DNA of 37,278 bases from Reddybacter sp041622675 (GCA_041622675.1 JBFJYH010000026.1:1-37278); one strand, 5' to 3'; shown: positions 23,684 to 31,622, numbered from the stretch's first letter. Notes: generated from the sequence alone by a model not told the origin. Numbers and translations are program-made.

Positions 23684-25075
23684 TTAAGACAGTTTGCGCA
23701 CTTTAAAACTGCGGCCTTTTATTTTGCCCTCTCGCAAACTTTTATAGGCAATACCCGACGACTTGCGCGCCACGGCCACATAAGCCCGGAAGTCAAAAAT
23801 ATCGATTTTTCCGATATCCTTGCCAGGCAGCCCACCGTCACCAGTTAGCGCACCCAGAATATCGCCGGGGCGCAGCCGATCTTTGCGCCCACCATCAATA
23901 CACAGCGTAACCATCGGTGCCGGGGCGGGGTTATCCACCCCTTCAGTCAGTACTGGCGTACGTTCCAACCGGGGACTAACACCAGAATAGGACTCAATGG
24001 CCTCTAGGCGGAAGGTCTCACCGGGCTCGTAAAAATTAATCGCCTTACCCTCTTCGCCCGCGCGGCCGGTGCGACCAATGCGATGCACATGCACCTCGGG
24101 GTCGCGGGCCAAATCGTAATTGACCACCACTTTGAGGGATTTCACATCCAAGCCCCGCGCGGCAACATCGGTGGCTACCAATAACGGGCAAGAACTGTTG
24201 GAAAACTGCACCAGCACCAGGTCTCGGTCGCGCTGATCCATATCGCCATGCAGTGCACTGGCGACAAAGCCTGCGGCCTTTAATGCATCGGCCACGCTCT
24301 GACAATCCCGCTTGGTATTGCAAAAAATCACTGTCGAATCGGGGTAGTGCTTGCTGAGCAGGGTCACCAACAGTGCCGGCTTATCCGCCGCTTTCACCTT
24401 GTAAAAATGCTGGCTGATAATTTCTTCACTGTGCACCGATTCCACTCGCACTTGCAGCGGGTTCTGTTGAAACTGCCGACTAATCGCCAGCACGTCATCG
24501 GGATAGGTCGCGGAGAACATTAAGGTCTGCCGCCCAGAGGGAATGGTTTCAACAATACCGGCAATGGCATCGCGAAAGCCCATATCGAGCATGCGATCGG
24601 CCTCATCCAGCACCAGGGTATGGACATCATTCAGTTGCAATGAGCCCTTGCGCAGATGCTCAGCAATGCGTCCCGGCGTACCAACGACAATGTGGGCACC
24701 GTGCTCCAGAGAACCTAGCTGAGGGCCAAAAGGCTTGCCGCCACAGAGGGTTAATATCTTAATATTTTGCGTGAAGCGCGCCAGGCGGCGCAGTTCTTTA
24801 CTCACCTGATCGGCGAGCTCGCGGGTGGGGCACAGTACCAGTACCTGCACGCGATATCGATTCAGCTGTAGCTTTGCCAGCAGGCTAATTCCAAAGGCTG
24901 CCGTCTTGCCACTGCCGGTTTTCGCCTGGGCCAGCATGTCCCGCCCGGCCAGCATGGCCGGCAAGCTGTCAGCCTGCACCTGAGTCATCTGCTCATACCC
25001 CAGTGTCGAGAGATTATCGTGCATACCATCGGGGAGTTGCAGGGAGGAAAATGCCAATTGCTTACTTGTCGCCAT
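23684..25075 (-). CDS. dbpA: ATP-dependent RNA helicase DbpA
   Basis: A 463-residue DEAD-box helicase that acts in assembly of the large ribosomal subunit by binding hairpin 92 of 23S rRNA. Walker A AKTGSGKT at 51-58, PTREL at 83-87, TPGR at 133-136, DEAD at 157-160, SAT near 192, and HRIGRTGR near 340 are all present. The C-terminal 75 residues, with Arg-Lys-Asp-Arg-Leu-Arg-Pro-Gly-Asp-Ile-Leu-Gly-Ala-Leu-Thr and a final Lys-Ile-Lys-Gly-Arg-Ser-Phe, form the DbpA RNA-binding domain. This distinguishes it from the other helicase in the window (RhlB). It leads a minus-strand run of five genes and diverges from rnm. Confidence 0.96.
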   Translation of the reverse strand: MATSKQLAFSSLQLPDGMHDNLSTLGYEQMTQVQADSLPAMLAGRDMLAQAKTGSGKTAAFGISLLAKLQLNRYRVQVLVLCPTRELADQVSKELRRLARFTQNIKILTLCGGKPFGPQLGSLEHGAHIVVGTPGRIAEHLRKGSLQLNDVHTLVLDEADRMLDMGFRDAIAGIVETIPSGRQTLMFSATYPDDVLAISRQFQQNPLQVRVESVHSEEIISQHFYKVKAADKPALLVTLLSKHYPDSTVIFCNTKRDCQSVADALKAAGFVASALHGDMDQRDRDLVLVQFSNSSCPLLVATDVAARGLDVKSLKVVVNYDLARDPEVHVHRIGRTGRAGEEGKAINFYEPGETFRLEAIESYSGVSPRLERTPVLTEGVDNPAPAPMVTLCIDGGRKDRLRPGDILGALTGDGGLPGKDIGKIDIFDFRAYVAVARKSSGIAYKSLREGKIKGRSFKVRKLS

Positions 25076-25177
25076 TAATTACTCATAAAAGCTGCTGGTC
25101 AGCTTGTCATCGAAAGGTCCATTTTATCAGAGCCCGGCGACTAACCCACGATCATTACCTTTTTAAATCCACTGAGT

Positions 25178-25186
25178 TGCTACAAT
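25178..25186 (+). promoter_or_regulatory. Extended -10 promoter of rnm, placing the start at or near the ATG
   Basis: TGC-TACAAT (25178-25186) is an extended -10 box. Transcription six to nine bases later would begin at 25192-25195, directly at the ATG (25195). No Shine-Dalgarno sequence stands before the start codon. The transcript may therefore be leaderless. A -35 box is not evident. Confidence 0.45.
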
Positions 25187-25194
25187 GACCCGCT

Positions 25195-26016
25195 ATGAAA
25201 TACGACTTACACAGCCATTCCACTGCTTCCGACGGCGCCCTTAGCCCCAATGCTCTTATAGCTCGTGCCATCGCGGCCGATGTCGACGTACTGGCCATCA
25301 CCGACCACGACACACTGGCGGCCTACCGAGAAATTGACGACTCGGCGCTGGGGGCTTTAACACTGATACCCGGCACCGAGCTCTCCACCCAATGGCAAAA
25401 AAACAATGTCCATATCGTCGGTCTCAACGTGCCCCTCGAATGCACCACCTTTGCCGACGCCATCGCCAGCCAACAGCGCTCGCGTATTGAACGGGCCACT
25501 ATTATCGCCGACAAGCTGGCCAAAAAAGGCTTCGTTAACATCCTCCCTGGGGTGCTTGAAAAGGCCGGTAAAGGCTCCATTGGCCGCCCTCACTTTGCCC
25601 AACAACTACTGGAAATAGGTGCGGTAAAAAGCCTCGACGAGGCCTTTAAAAAATACCTCGGCACCGGCAAAATTGGCGATGTAAAACAGATTTGGCCACA
25701 ACTCGATGAAGTGGTCGGCTGGATTCGCGATGCCGGTGGCAGCGCCGTACTCGCCCACCCCGATAAATACCATCTCACCCGCAGCAAACTGCACCGCTTA
25801 ACGGACGACTTTATAGCCGCCGGAGGTGAAGCCATCGAAGTCGTCTCCGGCAAACAGGACAAGGTAAGAACGCGAGAACTGGCGAAATTGAGCATCGAGA
25901 AAAACCTGCTGGCATCCTGTGGCTCGGACTTTCATCAGCCCGGCAAATTCTGGGCCGAGCTTGGCCAGCATTCACCCCTGCCGCAAGAGTGCACCCCGGT
26001 GTGGGATCGTTGGTGA
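25195..26016 (+). CDS. rnm: PHP-domain phosphoesterase, RNase AM (Rnm/YciV/TrpH type)
   Basis: A 273-residue enzyme of the PHP (polymerase and histidinol phosphatase) superfamily. The metal-binding residues are visible in order: His6 and His8 in Asp-Leu-His-Ser-His-Ser, Asp37-His38-Asp39, Glu61 in Gly-Thr-Glu-Leu-Ser, His72, His132 in Gly-Arg-Pro-His, His187 in Ala-His-Pro, and Asp244 and His246 in Gly-Ser-Asp-Phe-His. E. coli RNase AM removes nucleotides from the 5' end of RNA, including rRNA maturation, and hydrolyses 3',5'-nucleotide bisphosphates. Length and motifs agree. It converges with yceI, separated by 19 bases, and diverges from dbpA. There is no ribosome site (see the promoter entry). 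Confidence 0.9.
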   Translation: MKYDLHSHSTASDGALSPNALIARAIAADVDVLAITDHDTLAAYREIDDSALGALTLIPGTELSTQWQKNNVHIVGLNVPLECTTFADAIASQQRSRIERATIIADKLAKKGFVNILPGVLEKAGKGSIGRPHFAQQLLEIGAVKSLDEAFKKYLGTGKIGDVKQIWPQLDEVVGWIRDAGGSAVLAHPDKYHLTRSKLHRLTDDFIAAGGEAIEVVSGKQDKVRTRELAKLSIEKNLLASCGSDFHQPGKFWAELGQHSPLPQECTPVWDRW

Positions 26017-26035
26017 GTATCTAACACGACAAAAA

Positions 26036-26614
26036 CTAGTCAGTCTCAGCAAATACCATATTAAAGGTAACAGGCACTGCGGTACTAATAACCGATAAAT
26101 TTGCCGCCACTCGCAAAGCCTCGACACCCTCACTCAAACCAAAATCCTGTGCCGTAATAATAACGGGGTGAACAGAAGAGACTCGTATACTGCCATCGGC
26201 TAATTTGACCACATTAATTGCAGTTGTGATTTTCTTCTCAATACCGTGCAAGCTCAGCACAATGTCAAAGTCTTCCTGATAAAAATCACCCTTTTTCATG
26301 GCCTTTAATTTACCGCTATCAACTTTAGCCAAAATATTGGCCGTTGCGAATTTATTGACATCAAACAACAAGCTCTTCATTCGTTCGTTTCGAATCGCTA
26401 TATTTGTATCAACACTGGCAAGATCAATTGAGACCTTAACTTCCCCATTATTATTAATCGAGCCCGATAATTGTTTAAACAAATGCACCTCGGCAATTGC
26501 CGATTTTTTTATTGAAATGAAATTAACTGACGAATCATCTCCCTTTAACTGCCAATCAGCCTGAGCACCCAACGAAACCCACAGAGACAAAAAGCAAAAT
26601 AAATACTTCTTCAT
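26036..26614 (-). CDS. YceI family periplasmic protein
   Basis: A 192-residue exported protein. The signal peptide has a Lys-Lys N-terminus, a hydrophobic core and a likely cleavage after Ala-Gln-Ala (17-19). The mature part begins Asp-Trp-Gln-Leu and has the YceI lipocalin-like pattern of Ser-Ser-Val-Asn-Phe-Ile-Ser, Val-Ser-Ile-Asp-Leu-Ala-Ser-Val-Asp-Thr near 61-70, and Arg-Asn-Glu-Arg-Met-Lys. Family members bind isoprenoid quinones or amphiphiles and some respond to base or stress. The ligand here is unknown. AAGGA stands eight bases before the ATG. It is a single gene between rnm and the LysR gene. Confidence 0.88.
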   Translation of the reverse strand: MKKYLFCFLSLWVSLGAQADWQLKGDDSSVNFISIKKSAIAEVHLFKQLSGSINNNGEVKVSIDLASVDTNIAIRNERMKSLLFDVNKFATANILAKVDSGKLKAMKKGDFYQEDFDIVLSLHGIEKKITTAINVVKLADGSIRVSSVHPVIITAQDFGLSEGVEALRVAANLSVISTAVPVTFNMVFAETD

Positions 26615-26671
26615 TTTCGTTAATCCTTGTTAAATTATATAACCAACGTACAACTTACAGCGCAACACTGG

Positions 26672-27565
26672 CTATCGTACACATTCTGCGGAGGAACGAC
26701 AAAGCGCCATCCAGTTTTCAATAGCAGAGCTCAGATACTTTTGGCGGTGCAGAATAAAGTAAAAGTGGCGACGGAAATTTCTGTGCGGCACCTTCAGCGG
26801 TATCAAAGTCCCGCGGGCAAAGGCCTCACTGAGGGCGACACGAGATAGACAACTGATACCCAAATCTGCCTCCACGGCGCGCTTAATGGCCTCGGTGTGC
26901 TCCAGCTCCAGATTGACATTGATTTGGCTCAGTAGGCCGGCCATGGCGCGATCAAAGGTTTGCCGCGTACCGGAGCCGCTTTCGCGCAGTATCCAACGCG
27001 CAGCCAGCAGGTCTTTATCGTTGAGTTTTTTACGTCCTGCCAGCGGATGCGTCGGCGAGCAAAAAACCACGAGTTCATCTTCCAGCCAGGGGGTAACTTT
27101 CAGCTCAGGGTTTTGCAACTCGCCTTCGATCAGGCCAATATCCAGCTCAAAATTTCGCACCTGTTCGCTAATACTCGCCGTATTGGCAACATGCAGCTGC
27201 ACTTGGGCACCGTTGTGTTGCTTCATATACTGTGCCATTAGGCCAGCGGCCAAATAATTGCCAATAGTCAGCGTAGCTCCGACTCGCAATCCAGAAATAC
27301 TGCCTTGTTGCAGCAGGTCTTGCTCAAAGGCTTGGGCCTGTTCAAACAGTGCCTGAGCTTGCGGGCGCAGGGAGCGACCAAGTTCATTAAGCTGCAATTT
27401 TTTACCATTACGGTCAAAAAGGCGAATATCGTAATGCCTTTCAAAGTCAGAGAGGGCACTACTCACAGCAGACTGGGACATCGACAAATCCAGCGCCGCC
27501 TTGCTGATATTTTCATAACGGGCAACGTTGAGGAAGACTTGGACTTGTTTCAAGCTGTAAGGCAT
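26672..27565 (-). CDS. LysR family transcriptional regulator (FinR-like by position)
   Basis: A 297-residue LysR regulator: a winged helix-turn-helix at about 1-60 (Ile-Ser-Lys-Ala-Ala near 20-24; Ser-Gln-Ser-Ala-Val-Ser-Ser-Ala near 30-37) and a periplasmic-binding-like effector domain from about 90. It is divergent from fpr, 106 bases away. In Pseudomonas a LysR protein, FinR, stands in this position and activates fpr on superoxide or oxidative stress, so the same job is likely here (inference from arrangement). The divergent region has candidate LysR sites that overlap both the regulator's own start and the fpr -35 region. Confidence 0.9.
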   Translation of the reverse strand: MPYSLKQVQVFLNVARYENISKAALDLSMSQSAVSSALSDFERHYDIRLFDRNGKKLQLNELGRSLRPQAQALFEQAQAFEQDLLQQGSISGLRVGATLTIGNYLAAGLMAQYMKQHNGAQVQLHVANTASISEQVRNFELDIGLIEGELQNPELKVTPWLEDELVVFCSPTHPLAGRKKLNDKDLLAARWILRESGSGTRQTFDRAMAGLLSQINVNLELEHTEAIKRAVEADLGISCLSRVALSEAFARGTLIPLKVPHRNFRRHFYFILHRQKYLSSAIENWMALCRSSAECVR

Positions 27566-27642
27566 ATCGGATTTACCGAATATCTATATCATTAATACCC
27601 ATTTTGCCGATATAAAAAACACTTGTATAGTCCTACCTATAC
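27564..27642. promoter_or_regulatory. Divergent LysR/fpr promoter region with operator candidates
   Basis: The plus-strand promoter is TTGCCG (27604-27609), 16 bases, TATAGT (27626-27631), ending about 40 bases before fpr. Three half-sites are seen: ATATCGG (27564-27570), CCGAATAT (27576-27583) and CCGATAT (27607-27613). The first two make a CGG-N5-CCG palindrome; the third overlaps the -35 box, as expected for LysR activation. GTATAG (27625-27630) and CTATAC (27637-27642) form a further perfect inverted repeat over the -10. Confidence 0.45.
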
Positions 27643-27671
27643 TTTTCAAAACACGAGTCAGGGAGCCAACC

Positions 27672-28445
27672 ATGTCAGGTTTTATTGAAGCACAGGTCAC
27701 CAGCGTAAAGCACTGGAACGACACCTTATTCAGCTTCAGAACCAATAGAGAGACGTCATTTCGCTTTAAAAATGGCCACTTTATTATGATGGGCCTGCCC
27801 CAAGAAAAAAGGCCACTGATGCGCGCCTACAGTATTGCCAGCGCCAATTACGAGGATGAGCTGGAATTTTTCAGCATTAAGGTCCCCGATGGCGCACTGA
27901 CCTCGCAATTAAAGAATGTAGAGGTGGGCGACACTATTTTGCTCAGCAAAAAACCCACCGGCACATTGTTACAGGACAATTTATTGCCGGGTAAGAACCT
28001 GTACTTATTAAGCACAGGAACGGGGCTTGCACCCTTTATGAGTATTATTAAAGACCCAGAAATTTACGAAAATTTTGACAAAATCATTCTCACCCATGGC
28101 GTGCGCTACGTTTCGGAGCTAGCTTACAGCGAGAGAATAATCGACGAATTGCCCAACGATGAGTTTCTCGGTGAAGAAATCACCAAGAAACTGATTTACT
28201 ACCCCACCGTCACACGGGAAGCTTTCTCCAACCAGGGACGGCTCACCGATTTAATGACCAGTGGTAAGCTTTTTGACGATATCGGCCTGCCCGCTTTTAA
28301 TATCGAAAGCGATCGCTTTATGATTTGCGGCAGCCCAGCAATGCTGAAAGATTGTTGCACCCTGCTGGACACAAGGGGCTTTAAGGAGTCGCGTCAGGGT
28401 CAAATTGGTCAGTATGTGATCGAGCGTGCGTTTGTTGAAAGCTAA
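27672..28445 (+). CDS. fpr: Ferredoxin/flavodoxin-NADP+ reductase, subclass IA
   Basis: A 257-residue FAD enzyme that passes electrons between NADPH and ferredoxin or flavodoxin. Arg51-Ala-Tyr-Ser54 is the FAD-binding motif and Gly-Thr-Gly-Leu-Ala-Pro-Phe (116-122) the NADP nucleotide loop. The C-terminus is Val-Ile-Glu-Arg-Ala-Phe-Val-Glu-Ser, the long form with Ala-Phe-Val-Glu that defines subclass IA (Azotobacter, Pseudomonas, Rhodobacter), as against the tail ending in Trp in E. coli. AGGGAG stands six bases before the ATG. Divergent from the LysR regulator, it is likely oxidative-stress-inducible. Confidence 0.95.
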   Translation: MSGFIEAQVTSVKHWNDTLFSFRTNRETSFRFKNGHFIMMGLPQEKRPLMRAYSIASANYEDELEFFSIKVPDGALTSQLKNVEVGDTILLSKKPTGTLLQDNLLPGKNLYLLSTGTGLAPFMSIIKDPEIYENFDKIILTHGVRYVSELAYSERIIDELPNDEFLGEEITKKLIYYPTVTREAFSNQGRLTDLMTSGKLFDDIGLPAFNIESDRFMICGSPAMLKDCCTLLDTRGFKESRQGQIGQYVIERAFVES

Positions 28446-28536
28446 ATCAACCCGTAACACCGCCTATACAGACAAGGCCCAGTAGGTACTCTCCACGGCA
28501 ACTTTCGAAAAGCACATTCTACAAATGTTTTCTAGC

Positions 28537-28713
28537 TATAAGCGTTCTACAAGCACTCCCGACAGACACGATTGGGAGTGCATTGCTCCGCCCCCCTTTT
28601 GGGCCGCTATTGTTCAGCACCATAAGGCCCGCTATCATTCACGGCTGACTGATCGATATCCGATGAAAATCGCAGGGCTCATTCATAATGCCCCCTGCCT
28701 AGCTGGAAAAACC
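28537..28713 (+). promoter_or_regulatory. Hairpin-rich leader of the metal-transport operon
   Basis: A TATAAG -10 candidate (28537-28542) would start a leader of about 165 bases. It holds three inverted repeats: GCACTCCC (28553-28560) with GGGAGTGC (28574-28581), perfect, 13-base loop; GGGCC (28601-28605) with GGCCC (28626-28630); GCAGGG (28672-28677) with CCCTGC (28693-28698). A 12-of-15 direct repeat lies at 28602-28616 and 28627-28641. The first hairpin might instead be the end of the fpr transcript. No known riboswitch pattern was recognised, and no Zur box of the TGTTATA type is seen. Confidence 0.35.
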
Positions 28714-29055
28714 ATGCGCCCACGAATGCCTAGGCAACTTACTTTTTTAATCACAGCCCTATTGTTCACAGGCTCACTCGCATCCACTGCGGCCTTTGCC
28801 CACAGCCCTATTTGCAACTGCTACAACGACGACGAAGATGACAACAAGGTGGTATGTGAAGGCGGGTTTTCCGACGGCGCCTCGGCAGAAGGCGTGAGTG
28901 TGAAAATATTAAATGACCAAGAGAGAATGCTGATTAACGGTGTCATGGACGCAGACAGTACTTTTACGTTTACCAAACCCGATGATGACTTTCACATCAT
29001 CTACGATGCCGGCCCCAGCCACCAGGTGATCATCTACATGGACGACATAGAATAA
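28714..29055 (+). CDS. Small exported protein resembling NikL-type metal-transport accessory
   Basis: A 113-residue exported protein. The frame is open from 28525, but a signal peptide starts only near residue 64 of that frame, so ATG 28714 is chosen (a weak GGAAA precedes it); ATG 28726 is an alternative. The hydrophobic core (about 10-20) leads to Ala-Phe-Ala followed by His30, so the mature protein probably begins with histidine. Then come Cys34, Cys36, an acidic Asn-Asp-Asp-Glu-Asp-Asp run, Cys48, and a small beta-domain with Val-Met-Asp-Ala-Asp-Ser-Thr-Phe-Thr-Phe, similar to the carboxypeptidase-regulatory-like fold of NikL/CbiL-type proteins. The family call is by resemblance. It is first in the operon. 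Confidence 0.55.
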   Translation: MRPRMPRQLTFLITALLFTGSLASTAAFAHSPICNCYNDDEDDNKVVCEGGFSDGASAEGVSVKILNDQERMLINGVMDADSTFTFTKPDDDFHIIYDAGPSHQVIIYMDDIE

Positions 29056-29116
29056 CCTCAAGGACAACCATCTTCAGCATTACAAAACACCAACCCTAGC
29101 CAAAAAGGAATCCAAA

Positions 29117-29986
29117 ATGATACGCAATCTCCATCGCGCTGTAGTTCGCTGTTCTGCCATTGCCCTCAGTGTGGTGGGTTTTAGCAGCAGTGCCATCGCT
29201 CACTTTCAAGTGCTCTACACCCCCGAAATGGCACCCACTCGCGGTAAGGCGGCACAATTCACGATGGTGTTTACCCACCCTGTTCACGGCGGGCCCCACA
29301 TGGATATGGGCCAGCCAGAACAGTTTTACGTGGTCAGTCAGCGGGGCGGCGATAGCAAGCCCAAGCGCACCGACCTGATGAAGTATGTCAAACCCATAGA
29401 CTGGCTTTCTCATAAAACAGCTAATGCTGGCGAACCCCAAGCGCTCATAAAAGCCTTTAATGCCAATTTGCCCCGCTCTATTACCCGCTCATTGGGTGAC
29501 CACATATTTGTTCTCCAGCCCGCGCCCTATTACGAAAGCGGAGAAGACAAGTATATTCAACAATTTACCCGCACCATGATCAACGTTGGCGGCGTGCCGG
29601 GTCATTGGGCTGAGCCCATGGGCTTACCCGCAGAAATTCAGCCTCTCAACAAACCCTATGCCAACTGGGCGGGCGGTGTTTTCAGGGGCCGAGTACTGGC
29701 CGACGGCAAGCCCGTACCGCATGCGGAAATGGAAATCGAATTTATGAACCACGCACCCGACCAGAAAGGACACCGCTTTGCAAAAGCCGGTAAGGTCACG
29801 TTGCCACAAGACGCCTACGGCACACAAACTATCTATGCCGACGCCCAGGGCGAGTTCACCATTGGCTTACCCCGTGCAGGCTGGTGGGGTATTTGCGCCC
29901 TCGCCATTGGCGCCGACACCGAACACGAAGGTAAGGACCTCTCACAGGACGCGGTGCTCTGGGTACAAGCCAAGGATATGAAGTGA
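29117..29986 (+). CDS. DUF4198 periplasmic protein (NikK-like)
   Basis: A 289-residue exported protein. The signal peptide ends at Ala26-Ile-Ala28, so the mature chain begins with His29-Phe, as usual in DUF4198/NikK proteins. His54, His57 and His61 cluster next. The C-terminal half has a Gly-Val-Phe-Arg-Gly-Arg-Val strand, Met-Glu-Ile-Glu-Phe, and the Asp-Ala-Gln-Gly-Glu-Phe-Thr-Ile...Gly-Trp-Trp-Gly-Ile pattern typical of the family, in which NikK is thought to bind nickel or cobalt for ECF transporters. AAGGA stands seven bases before the ATG. A partner ECF transporter (NikMNO or CbiMNO) is missing here; a cluster A-I ABC transporter follows instead. Confidence 0.7.
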   Translation: MIRNLHRAVVRCSAIALSVVGFSSSAIAHFQVLYTPEMAPTRGKAAQFTMVFTHPVHGGPHMDMGQPEQFYVVSQRGGDSKPKRTDLMKYVKPIDWLSHKTANAGEPQALIKAFNANLPRSITRSLGDHIFVLQPAPYYESGEDKYIQQFTRTMINVGGVPGHWAEPMGLPAEIQPLNKPYANWAGGVFRGRVLADGKPVPHAEMEIEFMNHAPDQKGHRFAKAGKVTLPQDAYGTQTIYADAQGEFTIGLPRAGWWGICALAIGADTEHEGKDLSQDAVLWVQAKDMK

Positions 29987-30639
29987 GTGCAGCTGCTCGC
30001 ACAGCGCAAATCAGCAGTACAGTAAGACCCAAGTCGGGTCGCCAGGAGACTATCGCCATTGCCTTAGTCTTCCTGGCCATTTTAATCGTTGCTGGCGTGG
30101 CCATCAGCCAACGACAAGTTGTCAACCCCCTGCCCCGCCTGTACGACTGGCAGCTCAGCGCGTTCTATGATTTGAGCAAAACTGATCAGGCCATTCACAC
30201 CTCTTTAATAACTGCCATTCCCGAACTGTGGCTGCTGCATGCCGACCTGCTCTCCCTACAGAAGAGAGGCAAAAGTAAAGAGGCCTGGCCCGATATAGAA
30301 CAACTGGCGGAGTACTACTACGTCGCACCTTTTGCCAAGGATTTATTCTGGTCCCAAAACGGCGAGGTCAAATGGGCGCGAGTGACCGAGTTTTCATTGG
30401 AAGGATCGACGGTCTACCACGGTTACGGCGGGACTAACGACCAACAAAGTGCTTACTTAGTGGTGCTTTCCCACGCCCACAAAGGCGCCACATTTAACAG
30501 CGTCGGTAACATTTGGGTGCACCCCAACCCCAACGCCGCCGCACCCAACACCGTCGTTCGCGATTCTTTAATCCGCGGTGGCTGGAAGCAAGTAGTGCCC
30601 TACAGCGGCGCGATGGAAAGAAAACGCATCAGAAGTTAA
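29983..30639 (+). CDS. Membrane-anchored protein of unknown function (possibly DUF6162) in the metal operon
   Basis: A 218-residue protein with a short basic N-terminus, one transmembrane helix (about 22-42) and a periplasmic part with several Trp and Tyr, including Trp-Leu-Leu-His and Glu-Tyr-Tyr-Tyr-Val-Ala-Pro. It starts at GTG 29983, supported by AAGGA six bases upstream, and overlaps the stop of the DUF4198 gene by four bases, which implies translational coupling. It looks like proteins I recall as DUF6162 in metal ABC transporter clusters, a tentative memory. A periplasmic accessory or adaptor role is guessed from its place between the DUF4198 and the binding protein. Confidence 0.6.
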   Translation: MSAAARTAQISSTVRPKSGRQETIAIALVFLAILIVAGVAISQRQVVNPLPRLYDWQLSAFYDLSKTDQAIHTSLITAIPELWLLHADLLSLQKRGKSKEAWPDIEQLAEYYYVAPFAKDLFWSQNGEVKWARVTEFSLEGSTVYHGYGGTNDQQSAYLVVLSHAHKGATFNSVGNIWVHPNPNAAAPNTVVRDSLIRGGWKQVVPYSGAMERKRIRS

Positions 30640-30692
30640 AACCAAGCGCTACACCAGTTAGCAAGGCTCGACATTAAACCCAGGACATCGCC

Positions 30693-31622
30693 ATGAAGTT
30701 TCAACGACTGCTTGCAGCCCCGCTACTCGTCGTATTGAGCACATGTTTACTCGCCACCGCACAAGCCCAGCCACTGCGCGTGGGTATTACCCTGCACCCC
30801 TATTACAGTTTCGTCGCCAATATTGTGGGCGATAGAGCCGAGGTCGTTGCGCTGATAGATGCCGGCAACAACCCTCACAACTACCGCCCCCGGGCCGAGG
30901 ATATGCGCCGCGTCATGAACATGGACGTGCTCGTCGTCAACGGCATTGGTCACGACGAATGGGCCTTTGAAATTCTTCAAGCCGCCGGGCGAAAAGACAC
31001 ACTGCCACTAATTTATGCCAACAGTGGCGTGCCGCTGATCCCCATTGCCGCTGACGAGGGCGAAGCCAAAGTCGTCAATCCACACACCTTTATTTCTGTC
31101 ACCGTGGCGATACAACAGATTTACACCATTGCCCGCGAGCTGGGCAAGCTGGATCCCGATAATGCCGCGTTTTTCCGTAAAAATGCCCGCGACTACGCCC
31201 TCAAGCTGCGCCGAATTAAAGCAAAATTCATGGCTGAACTGGCCAAACTGGACACCTCAACCCTACGCAGCGCAACCATGCACGGTGCCTATGGCTATTT
31301 AATGCAGGAATTTGGCCTACAGGTGATTGCCGTTATCGAACCCCGCCACGGCGTGTCACCCACCGCCCGACAACTGGGTGACACTATCGACAAAATTAAG
31401 GCCGCCGATGTGAATGTCCTATTTGCCGAAAAGTTTTTTGCCAGTAACTTAGCCGACACTATTCGTGAAGCGACCGGCGTTAGCATGTATGCCTTCTCAC
31501 ACATGTCCGATGGCGACTACTCAGAGGGGCTGTTTGAGCACGAGACCATCGCCAATCTCGAAACACTGGTAGAGGCCATGCGTGGGATTAACGCCAAAGC
31601 CTCTGCAAGCGCAACGGAGTAG
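30693..31622 (+). CDS. Cluster A-I metal ABC transporter substrate-binding protein (ZnuA/TroA family)
   Basis: A 309-residue periplasmic binding protein with signal peptide cleaved after Ala-Gln-Ala (about 23-25). Candidate metal ligands match the family positions: His62 in Asn-Pro-His-Asn-Tyr, His131 in Asn-Pro-His-Thr-Phe, His197 in Met-His-Gly-Ala-Tyr, and an acid at Asp273 or Asp275. The usual Asp before Pro-His is Asn in both places, unlike ordinary ZnuA, and the His-rich ZnuA loop is absent, replaced by a short acidic stretch (Asp121-Glu-Gly-Glu124). Substrate could be Zn, Mn, Fe, Co or Ni. AGGA stands before the ATG. It is coupled to the ATPase gene, whose start follows the stop directly. 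Confidence 0.88.
   Translation: MKFQRLLAAPLLVVLSTCLLATAQAQPLRVGITLHPYYSFVANIVGDRAEVVALIDAGNNPHNYRPRAEDMRRVMNMDVLVVNGIGHDEWAFEILQAAGRKDTLPLIYANSGVPLIPIAADEGEAKVVNPHTFISVTVAIQQIYTIARELGKLDPDNAAFFRKNARDYALKLRRIKAKFMAELAKLDTSTLRSATMHGAYGYLMQEFGLQVIAVIEPRHGVSPTARQLGDTIDKIKAADVNVLFAEKFFASNLADTIREATGVSMYAFSHMSDGDYSEGLFEHETIANLETLVEAMRGINAKASASATE

Noticed and set aside
28525..28713. Upstream extension of the small exported protein
   Set aside because: The extra 63 residues precede a signal peptide, which must be N-terminal, and the stretch contains the leader hairpins.
28446..28713. Cobalamin, NiCo or other riboswitch, or Zur box, before the metal operon
   Set aside because: Looked for the B12 box, a NiCo-type pattern and a TGTTATA-type Zur palindrome; none could be recognised by eye. 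A covariance search would be decisive.
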